The notes beneath the pieces were generated by a model. That model saw only the letters and a list, made by a program, of their open reading frames with translations. It had not been told where the DNA came from and ran no database searches. Position numbers and translations under genes: made by a program. From Candidatus Peribacteria bacterium (GTDB lineage Bacteria; Patescibacteriota; Gracilibacteria; UBA1369; LOWO2-01-FULL-3), in the NCBI GenBank assembly GCA_943359415.1, contig CALRHQ010000002.1, positions 1-37,098 on the forward strand: a stretch of DNA of 37,098 nucleotides, read 5' to 3'. Positions 22,780 through 33,400 of the stretch are shown piece after piece. Every line of letters begins with the position of its first letter. Position 1 is the first letter of the stretch.

Positions 22780-23636
22780 AACGATAAATTCTTTCTATAA
22801 ATATCTTCAGCAGTTTCTTCTCTATCAGCGATAAGATTTTTTGGGTTCTTTATTGGTTCGAGGAGCTTTGTTTTTATGTCTTTTGATTTTTCCACCTCTC
22901 CTAAGATTTTTGCAAATTTCCAACACATATCGAAAATTGTGCGTTGGCTGTTTGCAATTTCTGCGCTTTCGATGATCATTCCGATCAGTTCATCTTTAAA
23001 TGAAATTATTGCAACCTTGTCATCGTAAATATTTATTTCGTTTGTGAAATCAAATTGAGATGGATCTAGTATACGCATTTCTCGAAAGTTTTTTTTATCT
23101 AGTTCATGTACTTTTTTGCCATATTCGTCGTTTTGACATATTCCTTTCAAGAAGATTTGTTTTTTTGCTCTTTTTTCTACGTATTCCGTGTCATAGCTTG
23201 GCCAATTTTTTCTTATCTCTAGAGAATTTGAATAATTTAGAATTTCTGTTTTACTGCTTAAAGTATCTGCATAAATGGCTTTGATCCCTTCAATTCCTTC
23301 GAAATATCTGACCCTTGGATGTGCAGTTTCGCCTGTTAATCTTTTTAATTTTGGTAAAGCCACTCGAAGTGAATTTGTTCTTTTTTCAAATTCTTCGAGA
23401 AGAGTTTCAGGCTTTGTCGCAACAAAATATTTGATTTGTTTTTTTGTAAAATGACTTATCAGTCCGCGTTGTTTTAGTTTTTCAAGAATGTCATATGTCG
23501 TGACTCTGTTTATTCCTGCTTTTTGTGCAATTTGTGAAACGGGAGATGTTCCTGATTCGGTTGCAGCAAGGTAAACCTTTGATTCTTTATCTGTAAGTCC
23601 GAGGCTTATAAGGATTTGGATAAGCTCTTTTTCCAT
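22773..23636 (-). CDS. TrmB-family transcriptional regulator
   Basis: A 287-residue DNA-binding protein. Residues 1-70 form a winged helix of the TrmB type (LGLTDKESKVYLAATESGTSPVSQIAQKAG, then INRVTTYDILEKLKQRGLI), followed by a coiled segment and a larger C-terminal domain with RVRYFEGIEGIKAIYADTL, a typical beginning for TrmB-like sensor domains. TrmB proteins in archaea bind sugars, but in CPR genomes such proteins are common and their ligands unknown. It is a single leftward gene converging on gatA, and its TAA lies in the right arm of the palindromic element. A small palindrome upstream may be its own operator. Confidence 0.9.
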   Translation of the reverse strand: MEKELIQILISLGLTDKESKVYLAATESGTSPVSQIAQKAGINRVTTYDILEKLKQRGLISHFTKKQIKYFVATKPETLLEEFEKRTNSLRVALPKLKRLTGETAHPRVRYFEGIEGIKAIYADTLSSKTEILNYSNSLEIRKNWPSYDTEYVEKRAKKQIFLKGICQNDEYGKKVHELDKKNFREMRILDPSQFDFTNEINIYDDKVAIISFKDELIGMIIESAEIANSQRTIFDMCWKFAKILGEVEKSKDIKTKLLEPIKNPKNLIADREETAEDIYRKNLSLF

Positions 23637-23651
23637 TGTGCATGAATTTAT

Positions 23652-23669
23652 GTTGTAGAAACCTACGAC
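23652..23669. promoter_or_regulatory. Possible operator upstream of the TrmB-like gene
   Basis: GTTGTAG-AAAC-CTACGAC is a 7-bp inverted repeat with one G-T pair, 16-33 bases upstream of the start at 23636. Its placement suits autoregulation, which is inference. Confidence 0.35.
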
Positions 23670-23694
23670 GAATTTACGAAGTAGATTTTAACAA

Positions 23695-24714
23695 TTACTT
23701 TTTCTTACAGCAATCAATTATAAATTTTTCTATTGCTAGTTTATGATGACTGTTGTCTTGAGATGAAGTTTTTATTTGTCCTGTTTTGAAATCTGTATCT
23801 ATTTTGAGTAATTTTTTGTAAATTTCAACAAGATCTTCTTCTGTAAAATTTCGGCATTGTGAGGCCATTTTTGGAACTACGAAAACCGGTAGACTTAATT
23901 TTTTTACAATACTTTGATGTATTTCTTTTCGTTGAACCATGTCGAAAACTTGAATAAGGAGTCTGAAATGCCTGACTATCATGAAAAATATTTTTGCCAT
24001 ATCTCCATCGGATTCTTCGAGTATTTGTAAAATGCTTATGGCTTCTTTTTGTCTTTTCTCTGCGATAAAATCTGTTAAATGAAAAATTGATGCTGAGAGA
24101 GTGGGGGATACAAGTTTTTCAATCATTTCTTTAGTTATTTCTTCTCCGTTTGCAAATGTTTTGAGCTTTTCATATTCGCTTGAAAGAGCCCATAGGCTTC
24201 CTGAAACTTGGTCGGCCAGAGCTCTTGCGGCCAATGGTGAGATTTTTACGTTTTCCTTCTTTGCCTTTGCAAGTATCCATTGGGCACTTTCTTGAGGAGA
24301 AAGCGGCGCAAATTCTTCCACTTTCCCTATCTGTATAATTTTCTTGTACAATGCGGACGTCTTTGTGATTCCTGCGTTTTCGTAGAAAAATAGTACGCAA
24401 AAATCTGGAGTTTTTTCTATGATTTTGGCCATTTGCTTTTGTTCTTCGGCGTTTCTTTCGTCGAAAAAATCTTTGATGATTACGAGTTTTTTTTCTGATA
24501 AGAAGGGGAGTGACTGAAGGTCTGTTTCAAAATTTTTCATGTCTAACTTTTCGCCGTCTAAAATTTCAACACTACTATCTTCTCCGTATTTTTTTATGAA
24601 TCCGTTTTGCCAAGCTTTTAGCTTTTGGTTCGATGAAAAATTGTCTTCACCGAAAAAGAGGAAGACGTTGATTTGGGTTGAGGCTTCTGGTTTTTGTGAT
24701 TCTTCTTGTGTCAT
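23695..24714 (-). CDS. holA: DNA polymerase III subunit delta
   Basis: Clamp-loader delta subunit (339 residues), which opens the sliding clamp for loading. The domain I start (VFLFFGEDNFSSNQKLKAW) with LDGEKLDMKNFETDLQSLPFLSEKKLVII is typical. It is followed by the segment with PLSPQESAQWILAKAKKENVKISPLAARALADQVSGSLWALSSE and the C-terminal collar helices with FHLTDFIAEKRQKEAI. As expected for delta, no Walker motif is present. A perfect TATAAT lies upstream. In many bacteria rpsT or comEC neighbours holA; here the neighbours are the giant surface gene and the TrmB-like regulator. Confidence 0.94.
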   Translation of the reverse strand: MTQEESQKPEASTQINVFLFFGEDNFSSNQKLKAWQNGFIKKYGEDSSVEILDGEKLDMKNFETDLQSLPFLSEKKLVIIKDFFDERNAEEQKQMAKIIEKTPDFCVLFFYENAGITKTSALYKKIIQIGKVEEFAPLSPQESAQWILAKAKKENVKISPLAARALADQVSGSLWALSSEYEKLKTFANGEEITKEMIEKLVSPTLSASIFHLTDFIAEKRQKEAISILQILEESDGDMAKIFFMIVRHFRLLIQVFDMVQRKEIHQSIVKKLSLPVFVVPKMASQCRNFTEEDLVEIYKKLLKIDTDFKTGQIKTSSQDNSHHKLAIEKFIIDCCKKK

Positions 24715-24753
24715 ATTTTGATCTCGTTTTCTGTTTTTGGATAACGGGAGCTC

Positions 24754-24759
24754 ATTATA
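24754..24759 (-). promoter_or_regulatory. -10 element of holA
   Basis: A perfect TATAAT on the minus strand, about 40 bases upstream of the holA ATG. The -35 position is a T-run (TTTTTT at 17 bases); a TTGACA is present but spaced too closely (11 bases). Confidence 0.4.
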
Positions 24760-24776
24760 GTCTAAATATGTGTCAA

Positions 24777-24809
24777 AAAAAAGAGCCCCATACTTAAGGG
24801 CTCTTTTTT
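24777..24809. terminator. Bidirectional terminator between the giant gene and holA
   Basis: AAAAAAGAGCCC (24777-24788) and GGGCTCTTTTTT (24798-24809) form a 12-bp stem with a 9-nt loop. It lies 18 bases after the stop of the 1847-residue gene on the minus strand, with a U-run, and should end the giant-gene operon. Confidence 0.88.
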
Positions 24810-24827
24810 GTTAAATTAGATTGTTTA

Positions 24828-27800
24828 TCATCCAGGAATCAATGATTGAGTTACGTTTAGAAGGTCGCTTAGTCCCGGTGGGGTGTTTAGCAAGATTCTT
24901 TCGTCATAACGGATTGTGACTGAACCTTCGTCTTTTGTAGGATCACCGGCACCTGTACGTGTGCTGAATAATTCTGCGACGTTTCCGATAAGACTTCCGT
25001 TGATTATAAGAAGTTTATCTGTTGTATTGTTTTCGTCGAAGTTTTTGCTGTTTGTGATTCTTCCGTCCTTATCTTTTCCATCTGTATCTATAGCCATTAT
25101 GATTGCGTCGATTTGTTCGACATCATTGTCTATGATGATGTTTCCATCAATTACGATGAATGCTGCTGATGGAATTTTGTTTGGATCTGTATAATCTGTT
25201 GTTCCATATTTTACGTTAGATGAAATACGAAGTGTTCCATTTTTGATGATATATGTTTGACCGGCTGGAACTTTTCCGTTTGCTTCGATTGTTAAGTCTC
25301 CGTTTTCTCCGATTGTAAGATCTCCTTGCTTAACAAATACTCCGCTTTGTGCATTTGATACAGTTTGTAGATCTTGCATTGCTGAGATTGAAGATACGTT
25401 TAGATTTTCACCGAATCTTGAGATTCTTTCTACATTGGCTTCGATTGATTTGTTGATATATGTTTCTTTCCATGTTTCTGCGACGTCTGCACGCATTTCA
25501 CAAATTGTACTTGAGAAATTTGTTAGGATGTCGTCGTATCCTTCTATGTTTTCGTCTGAGTTGCTATATCTACAAATGTCATGTGAAGGAACCTCAAGGA
25601 ATGCTGCTTCTTCTGAGATCTCTCCCGTACCCGTACCTGTGTTTGTCACTTTTTCTTTTTTAATCTTTTCAGGTTGGATTACTAGACCTGGAGTACTTTT
25701 TACTTCAGAACAACGTGATACGTCGATTCCTGTGTCAAGTACGTCATGGAAGAATACATCTCCGGCTTGTCTTGTAAGAACGTAAGGACAGATTACTATT
25801 ACTTTTGCTGTGGCTGAGCCTTTTTCATTTTCTTCTGTAGATAATGTTGCCTCAAATTTTGCTGTATTTTTAAACTCTTCTCCACAACCTTGTGTCTTTG
25901 AAAGTTTTTTACAGCTTTCCGCATTTATTTTTGTATTGTTCTTCATCTGAACTTTGATTTCGATGACGGTTGCTGGTCTTAGATTTTTGAATTCTATCTT
26001 TTCTCCATCTTTGAAGTTTTCGACTGTTGTGCTGAAATTTTCGTCATCAATACAAACTTTTTCATCGTTTTGAGTTCCGTCTTTACAGTTGTGTTTATCT
26101 TCCAAAGACTTTAGAGAATATTTGTAATCTGTGAATTTTGAATCTGCTGTTTCAAGTGCATATGATCCGTCTTTCAAGATTGTGTATTTTTCTGAGCCTT
26201 CTGTGACATTTACTATCATTCCAAGATAAGATAGATTTCCATCTTTGTCTCCAAGGATTTGTCCGCTATTTCTCATAGCGCTTTCCCAGATGTCCACTTC
26301 TTTTGCGGAATTTGCTTTGAATTGGATGCTGTATGTTACATTTTTATTTTTTGATGTTGATCCCACATTCAAAAGATCTTTGGTTGTGCTTGATGGATTT
26401 GTAGCAGTTACGTAAACTGATTTTGTCATCACAGGGCTTTCAAGTGTTTTTGCTTTTATTGTGTCTGAACATTGGTCGACTTTTTTGCCGTCTTTGTCCA
26501 AAGCATAAACTTCTACTGTTGTTCCACTTTCAGCGTTTTTAAGAGTATTTTTTTGTGAACCTTTCTTTGTATCTGTTTTGTTTCCAGAAGTGTTCCATGT
26601 TCCTTCACCTTTTGTAACTTTCCATTCGTAAGTAAGGTCACTTGCTTGGTTTTTTGGAGTTGTAGTGACATCGATTTCAAATAGTTCTTTTGATCCGTCA
26701 GCGATCCATGGAGAATTTGGAGTTTGGATATTCAAATCTTCACAGATTGTTGTTTTAGGTTGTTCCGGTGGCTCTTTCGGTGCAGTGTAAATCAATGGGA
26801 ATGTTTTGTCACAACTTGCCGGAGTTGAGAAATTTTCAGCTTTTACTCGTAGTGCATTTGCTACGGAAATTTTTGTGTTGCTGTATGTTACAAGAAAGGC
26901 TGAGCCTTCGTTTGGTACGTCTGTGAAAGGAAGTGTTTGGATTGATTTTTCGACAATTTCTTTTGTAAGACCACCTGCAGTTTTAAGGGCGTTTAATGTA
27001 AGATATTGTTGCCACCAATTTTTGTCGAGATTTATAATCGTTCCCACATTTGAATCTACTGAGAATCTATTTTTATCTGTTGTTCCTATCTTTGAATATT
27101 CGGTTGTTGCTCTTATTTGGTAGATCTGGTTTGGAACAAGTGTTGGGGCTTGATTTGTGGTATTGTCGACCACTTTTATTTCTTTACACATCAAAGGCTC
27201 TTCAGGTTTCAAGATTGATAAATCGGCTTTACATGCTGCCGGAGTAATAGAACTTGATGGATCTATTGTTACGGTAATTTGACCTGCTTTATCAGTTCCT
27301 GAGAATGCCAATGGAAGATTTTCGGCTGTAGTTGTGAATTCTCCCGGTTTTGTATTTTTGTTCCCTTTTGAATCTGTAACTGTTCCATTTGTATTCCATA
27401 CCCATTTGAATTTTGTATCTTCCGGAAGGGTGTCTCCTTGATTATCTTTTGTCGTTAATTTAAGTGAAAACTTCATGTCTTCTTCTATAACTAGTGGTGA
27501 TGAATTTTTTGGAATAGTCGTCGAATTGTAGTTGAATAAAATTGATGAACAATATTTTGTACATGGAACTACAAATGCAGAACATGCTTTTTCTGTATAT
27601 GGTTTTCCATTTATTGCGACGAGTGTTGCAGTCACTTTTCCTTCACCGATGTATTTAACAGTAAGGTGTGCTGATGCAATTTTTTGTTTTGATCCAACTT
27701 GATTCTTTGGTGCTTGTGGAGATGCATCGTAGAATAATCCGTTTGGATCTGTGGATTCCCATTTCACAGATGTGTCTGATGGTTTTGCTACAGATTTTCC

Positions 27801-30371
27801 TTGTGGCTTGTCGGAATAAAATCCTGCGTTTACCAAATATTCTCCTTTTTTGAGACATGAAACTTGTTTTTTTGTCACAAGATCGGTTGCAGTAACTCCT
27901 GCCGCTTCACAAACTATAGGTTTTTCTTTTGGAGCAGGAACTATTTCGAATGATTTGCTGCATACTCCTTCAGATGTACAGTTTATGTATAGTGAAATAA
28001 CTTTTTTACCGTCAGATCCTTTTTTTGGAACAAAATATACTTTTGTATTTGGATCAACTGTGATTGTTGAACCTACTTGTTGGGGGTCTCCGGCTTTTAC
28101 TTTTAGTATTTTTTTGTTTAATTCTGATGCTTTTATTTTGTTTGCTTGTGTTAATTTTCCTGCATCAAGAGCATTGAATACGTTGTTTTGGCCAGGATTT
28201 GTTGTTTGGCCGGTTGGATATAACGGATTTACTAAGTCTGACGTATTTGGATCTATAAAGAATTGTGATCCGCCACTTTGTTGCATAATTTGTTCCATTG
28301 ATTTTGCTGACATTTTTCCGTACATGCTGTCTATTAAAATATCAATTGCAAACGGAATAAGGTTTGGATCTTTTATGATCAGAGGTGTTAAATCTTTTGG
28401 TTTTTGTGTTGAATTTTCACAAAATTCTCCTCCAATCGGTTTCGCAAGATCAAGATTTCCTACGTTTGTGTCATCGTATTGTTTTGATTTTTGAGATGTG
28501 TTTGCTTTTGCGGCTTTTACAGCTGGATCATTTGGATCTGTGTAAAATGTTCCATATTCTGCAGGTACTGAATATGTGATTTTTCCGTTGTATGTTTTTC
28601 CTTTCGCGTCTCGACCTATTGCAGAGAATGTTGATAATTGGCCTTCTGTGATTACTAAATCTTTGTTTAAGATAATACTTTTACATTGTGGAGCTTCGCT
28701 TATGGTGAAGTCTTGCTGACACTTTGTGACGTCAATTTTTCCAGTTTTGTCGTATGCTTGAACGTGGATTTTTTCGCCTGCTTTAAGGCCGACGAAATGT
28801 GTCCACGTTTGTTGGTTGATTGTAGTTGTTTGTGTTCCTGTTTGTCCTGTTTTTTTTGTTTTCTTTTGCAGTCCTCCTTCTGGAGATCCAAATGGAGCGA
28901 TGTTATATGGTTGATTCATGTATGGATATTCCGCCGGAGGATTTGTGTAAAATTTTCCGTTTTCCGGTTTGTCCACCCAGTATTTTATTTGGCCTGAGAA
29001 TTGGCTTTTGTCTTCATTTATTGCTTTTGCTGCGAAGTCGGAAATAATTCCTTCTGTGGCTTGCAGTGGATAATTTACTTGTAGTTCCGCACATTTTTGA
29101 GGTTTTACGAGCGTGAATTTAGCGGTACATTTTTCACCTATAAGAGTTTTGTCTACGTTTTTGAGTTCTGCTTTGATTTCTCCATAGCCTGTGTAGTAGA
29201 TTTCTTCATCAGGCAGCGAAGTTGTTTGATTGTATTGTGGATTTCCAGAACCTGTTATGTCTAGATATTTGTATTTGCTTTGTGCCGCTGTGTATGCTTT
29301 TTTCCAAAATTTTCCTGTTTTGTCAGTTGAACTCCATAAAATTTCTGTCGTGTCCTGGGCTTTGTTTGTTGGTGCAAATGTTGGAGTTGCTGAAATCTTA
29401 GATGCTGTTTCAGGTGAAAGTAGGGGATCGGTGAAATCTGTTTTTGTGATTTTAAGTGCTGTACAAATTGATTTTTCCACAGGTTTTTTTACAACCTTTA
29501 CGTCAAAATATACAAATCCACTGTAACGGAAACATCCTGGAAGGCGGTCGAATGTGATCGACATTTCTGTTGGAGAATAATCTATTGCAGTAACTTTTGT
29601 TTTGGCTAAGTTAGTTTTTGTTGCCGGAGAGATTGGTGTCTCATTTGAGTCTGCTGTGAATGTCATTTCATCGCCGACTTTTACCGTTTTGTCAAAATTT
29701 GCATTTTTATTCCAAAGCCAAGCGCTATCCTTTACAGGTTCTAAGTATAGACCTTTTTCTCCAAGCATAATCGCCATGTCGTCTGTCGCTGTCTTTAATT
29801 CGCTGCCATCTTGATTTTTTATAACAGAATTTGCGTCTGTTATTGTTGTTCTATATTGGTTATTATCGGCGTAAATATATCCTTGTGGTCTTAGCCAATC
29901 TTGTGCGAATTGCGCGTTTGGATCCTGTTTGTCAAAAACTACTCCGATTTTTACGTTTGTTGCATCTTGGATACTTTTTACGCTTGTTTCTTTTACGTAT
30001 GGATCACCTCCATTGTTGTGAAAATATACAGCAAATCTTACTGTGTCTCCTTCTTTTATCCCTTGCTCTAAAGTATTGTAATATGGTTTTGATCCACAAT
30101 CTGTTGCTGATTGTCCACAATTTTTACCTACGATGAATTGTCTCTCGTCGTTTTTGAATGCCCCAGGGATATTTGGATTGTTCAAGAAATTATTGAAACT
30201 TGTGTAGCTTAATCCTTGCACTCCATCTTTGTATTCTACTGTGGCTCTGTTTTGAGGAGAGAATACCGAGATGTTTTGGTAGTCTACGGCGTAGGCATTG
30301 TTTGTTGGATAAGCTGACATCAGCATTGAGATGATAATGGTTGTCAGGCTAATTTTTTTGAATATTTTCAT
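24828..30371 (-). CDS. Giant secreted surface protein with Cys-bracketed Ig-like modules
   Basis: An 1847-residue exported protein. Residues 1-28 form a signal peptide (KIFKKI basic start, hydrophobic core, NAYA cleavage site). An N-terminal beta-rich domain (about 30-300, with GDTVRFAVYFHNNGG) is followed by at least seven similar modules beginning near residues 303, 425, 560, 820, 938, 1060 and 1209. Each opens with a C-x-x-(L/I)-x-(I/V) strand, has inner G(K/T)F(Y/W)-type turns and mostly closes with a second Cys before a Pro-rich hinge. A further domain ends with CPYVLTRQAGDVFFHD (about 1530). The C-terminal ~170 residues (GDLTIGENGDLTIEANGK, INGSLIGNVAEL, VTIRYDERILLNTPPG) look like a short beta-helix; I have a general memory of this tail in CPR proteins. 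It lies 29 nt downstream of the 2227-residue gene. Adhesion or S-layer function is inferred. Confidence 0.9.
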   Translation of the reverse strand: MKIFKKISLTTIIISMLMSAYPTNNAYAVDYQNISVFSPQNRATVEYKDGVQGLSYTSFNNFLNNPNIPGAFKNDERQFIVGKNCGQSATDCGSKPYYNTLEQGIKEGDTVRFAVYFHNNGGDPYVKETSVKSIQDATNVKIGVVFDKQDPNAQFAQDWLRPQGYIYADNNQYRTTITDANSVIKNQDGSELKTATDDMAIMLGEKGLYLEPVKDSAWLWNKNANFDKTVKVGDEMTFTADSNETPISPATKTNLAKTKVTAIDYSPTEMSITFDRLPGCFRYSGFVYFDVKVVKKPVEKSICTALKITKTDFTDPLLSPETASKISATPTFAPTNKAQDTTEILWSSTDKTGKFWKKAYTAAQSKYKYLDITGSGNPQYNQTTSLPDEEIYYTGYGEIKAELKNVDKTLIGEKCTAKFTLVKPQKCAELQVNYPLQATEGIISDFAAKAINEDKSQFSGQIKYWVDKPENGKFYTNPPAEYPYMNQPYNIAPFGSPEGGLQKKTKKTGQTGTQTTTINQQTWTHFVGLKAGEKIHVQAYDKTGKIDVTKCQQDFTISEAPQCKSIILNKDLVITEGQLSTFSAIGRDAKGKTYNGKITYSVPAEYGTFYTDPNDPAVKAAKANTSQKSKQYDDTNVGNLDLAKPIGGEFCENSTQKPKDLTPLIIKDPNLIPFAIDILIDSMYGKMSAKSMEQIMQQSGGSQFFIDPNTSDLVNPLYPTGQTTNPGQNNVFNALDAGKLTQANKIKASELNKKILKVKAGDPQQVGSTITVDPNTKVYFVPKKGSDGKKVISLYINCTSEGVCSKSFEIVPAPKEKPIVCEAAGVTATDLVTKKQVSCLKKGEYLVNAGFYSDKPQGKSVAKPSDTSVKWESTDPNGLFYDASPQAPKNQVGSKQKIASAHLTVKYIGEGKVTATLVAINGKPYTEKACSAFVVPCTKYCSSILFNYNSTTIPKNSSPLVIEEDMKFSLKLTTKDNQGDTLPEDTKFKWVWNTNGTVTDSKGNKNTKPGEFTTTAENLPLAFSGTDKAGQITVTIDPSSSITPAACKADLSILKPEEPLMCKEIKVVDNTTNQAPTLVPNQIYQIRATTEYSKIGTTDKNRFSVDSNVGTIINLDKNWWQQYLTLNALKTAGGLTKEIVEKSIQTLPFTDVPNEGSAFLVTYSNTKISVANALRVKAENFSTPASCDKTFPLIYTAPKEPPEQPKTTICEDLNIQTPNSPWIADGSKELFEIDVTTTPKNQASDLTYEWKVTKGEGTWNTSGNKTDTKKGSQKNTLKNAESGTTVEVYALDKDGKKVDQCSDTIKAKTLESPVMTKSVYVTATNPSSTTKDLLNVGSTSKNKNVTYSIQFKANSAKEVDIWESAMRNSGQILGDKDGNLSYLGMIVNVTEGSEKYTILKDGSYALETADSKFTDYKYSLKSLEDKHNCKDGTQNDEKVCIDDENFSTTVENFKDGEKIEFKNLRPATVIEIKVQMKNNTKINAESCKKLSKTQGCGEEFKNTAKFEATLSTEENEKGSATAKVIVICPYVLTRQAGDVFFHDVLDTGIDVSRCSEVKSTPGLVIQPEKIKKEKVTNTGTGTGEISEEAAFLEVPSHDICRYSNSDENIEGYDDILTNFSSTICEMRADVAETWKETYINKSIEANVERISRFGENLNVSSISAMQDLQTVSNAQSGVFVKQGDLTIGENGDLTIEANGKVPAGQTYIIKNGTLRISSNVKYGTTDYTDPNKIPSAAFIVIDGNIIIDNDVEQIDAIIMAIDTDGKDKDGRITNSKNFDENNTTDKLLIINGSLIGNVAELFSTRTGAGDPTKDEGSVTIRYDERILLNTPPGLSDLLNVTQSLIPG

Positions 30372-30400
30372 TTTGTTTTTTATTATTTTATTTATTATTT

Positions 30401-33400
30401 TTAATGCGATAGGCCTGTTCCTTTATTTTCTCCCGGAGCGGTATAAGTTGTTCCGCTTGGTGCTGGATTTCCTAGCGCTGCGCCTTGGGCTGCCTGTTTG
30501 TCTTCGACCACTGTTCCTGCTGCACCTTGTTTTGCTTGTTTGTCGTGAACTTCTTGTTTTGGCTCAGGTTTCTCCTCATCTTGGTTTAGTCCAGTAATTG
30601 CGGCAGTGACTACTGATTTGCTTTGTTTTGATTTAACTATTTCTGTCGATTCTGAAAATAGCGCGATTGGTTCTTCCGGTACTTCAGGTTCGAGCGGTTG
30701 TGGATATTCTGGAGAAACCGGTATTTCACCTGGTTTTTGAGTCTTGAATATTTGAACTTCACCATCTTCTTTTACAGAGAAGCTTCCGTTTGCACAACGT
30801 GCGTATGCGCCGGCTTTTATGCTCGATTTCATTGTCAATTTTAGAACGTATTGATCACTTCCACGGTTGAATGGTGCTTCATACGCTCTGCCTTCTAGTT
30901 CAGCATCTCTTACATCCTGAACAATTTTTTTGTACGCTTTTAATGCTTCTTGGTATTCAGGTTTTGCAAATAGTTCTGCGAATTTTTTCGGATCTGCTAT
31001 GTTTTCGTAAAGTTCTGAGATCTTGTCGAATTTCGTTTTTCCTAATTCAGGAATAAGCATCAGTGTTTCCAAACTTGCTAGTTTTATCGCTAGTGGTGAT
31101 CTTAGGAATTTTTCTGCTTTCTCTGCTGTGTCTATGTTTTGTTCCGGAGATGGGCTGGCCATTTCTAGAAGAAGTCGTGCGATTTGTTTGTCTTCTGGGT
31201 CTTTGCTGTTTATGTCATATTCTTTTATGGCGTCTTTTATGAAGCCATGGTTTAGTTCCATTTTTCCCCAGTTTTGAGTAAGGGTTTTGTAGGCGATTGT
31301 TTTTGTTAGTGTTCCTTCTCCTTTTTTACCTCCTTTCTTTCTTGTTGTTGAGAATAAAATTGCGTCTGTTTCAACGTCTTCTACGTCGCTGTCTTCTCCT
31401 GTCCATTTTAGATCGCTAAATTTGAAATCTTTTTCTCTGATTTTTTCGTATATTTTTTCTGTGACTTGTTTTGCTGCATCTTCTGCTGAAATAGTTATTT
31501 TTTTACCTGCAGGAAGACGTGCATTGATTTCTTTAATTGATTTCTCGAAAGATTCTTTAAGTATACGTTCTGCAAATGGAATTCTTCCATGTTTTTTGCC
31601 TTTTTTGTCTGTTCTTTCAAGTAAGTTGTGTATTTCTTTGTCTCCTTCTGTGCCTTTTTTGTATAGAGGAAGGAACCATTCATTTAGTACTATAATCATT
31701 GCATGGTCCAGTTCTGCTTCATGTCCAGGCTTTGCTATATCTTGTAATGCTGGATATTTCAGATTTCCTTTTGAATCTTTTTCTTTTGATGATTCTATTA
31801 TGAGTTGTTTTATTTTATCATCATCGTCTGTGATAAGGCCAAGTTTTTCCTGAAATTTTTTGTCTATAGTTAGTTTTGAAATATCTTGCCAATATGCAGC
31901 AGGACGCTTTTGGGCCTCATACTGTGCTTGATCGATCGCACCTATTGCTTTATGTCTTCTATCTGCAGATTTGTCCATTTCTACAGTTTCTTTTGCACGG
32001 GTTGCTCTTTCAGTTTTTCTTGTTTTGAATCCTTTGTTTCTTGTCTCTGTTTCTGCTTTTATTCTTGCTATTTCTGCTTTTCTCGCATCTAACGCTTCTT
32101 GTCGTTTTTTTGAAACTTCAGCTTTTTTTGTTGAAACTGTTTTTAGTTCTGTTTCTTCTTCACCTGTTAATTTTTCTTCTCCTTTTAGATTTTTTTGTTC
32201 TGATTTTCCGTATCCTTTTTCAAGTGAGAATCCTAAATCTCCCTCAAGTTTTTCAGCATATGAGCCTGAATGTTTTTCTATCCATTCTCTTGTGATGTCA
32301 CCTGCAACTGAACCTTTGTTTCTTAGAACAATTATGTCTTTTATATTGCTTGCACTTTTTTGTGAATTGAATGGCATGAAAAATCTTTCGCGTGTGATTA
32401 CGAGATTGTCCGTGTTTCCTAGAAGCATCAATTTTCCTCCTTCAACTTTTAGTCCAAGTTCTTCTACGTCCAAATTTGGATCGATATATACTTCGATGTC
32501 TTTGTTGTGAGTGTTTAATATTTTTAGTTCACGTCTGCCATCTTTTTCTTCACCAAGTTGTACTTCAACCGCTTGTCTTAGTTTATCGTTGAAGTCTTTT
32601 GCTTTTTCAGCTTCTGTTTTTGGTACTATTTCTTCTGCAGGTTCTTTCCCTTCTGCAGGTGCTATTTCTTCTGCTTCTGCAAGATTTTTCGCAAATTCGA
32701 ATGTCTTGCCTGTGATTATGGTTCGAAGTCTTCCATCAGGAGAATATGACTGTGTTCCTGTTTGGTCGGCTGGTGTGAATTCTGTTTTTGTTTCTGCTGC
32801 GCCTTCTGCTTGTACCTGAGATCCATTTACTACTATAGGTTTTGATTCAGCCATTCTCTTGTCTGCATCTTCTACTGCTTTTCTTAATTTTAATTGCATC
32901 ATCTTGTCGGACATAGAGTCTCTCATCTTTCCGATTTCGCTTCTGTTTGGAATGTAGACTTTTGCAGATCCGATCTTGAAGACAAATACCGGCATCAGCA
33001 TAGGTGGGTATGGTGTCACCATAAGTCCACCTCCGTGGAAGAATTCCCATGGAGAACTTGCTATCTTGTCGACGGCTTGGTCTGTTATTTTGTCTTTGTA
33101 GCTGTCTATCAAATAAACTACGTCTTCGTGTGTGGCATTGAATGTCGATTCAAGTGGTTGTACAAGAACCGAATATAGTTTTGTAACTTTTTGAAGAAGT
33201 TTGTATCTATCTTCAATAGGTTTTCCTTGTGAAGACTTGAATGCTTCCCATTCCGGAGAGGCAAGTCCTGTTTCTTTTTCGATATTTGCTTTGTTTTCTG
33301 CGATTCTTAATCCTACGTTTCTGCGTGTGATAATTACTCCGACTCCTAGCGTTAATCCATTTTTCCCATAATGTCCTCCGGCCAATAGTGTGAGTTTTGC

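Noticed and set aside
24745..24785. TTGACA with TATAAT as a perfect holA promoter
   Set aside because: The spacing is only 11 bases, so the two hexamers cannot serve the same polymerase. Only the -10 is kept.
27850..28494. Long + strand open frame (214 codons) inside the giant secreted gene
   Set aside because: It lies antisense to strongly patterned modules, its composition mirrors the codon use of the real strand, and no domain is visible.
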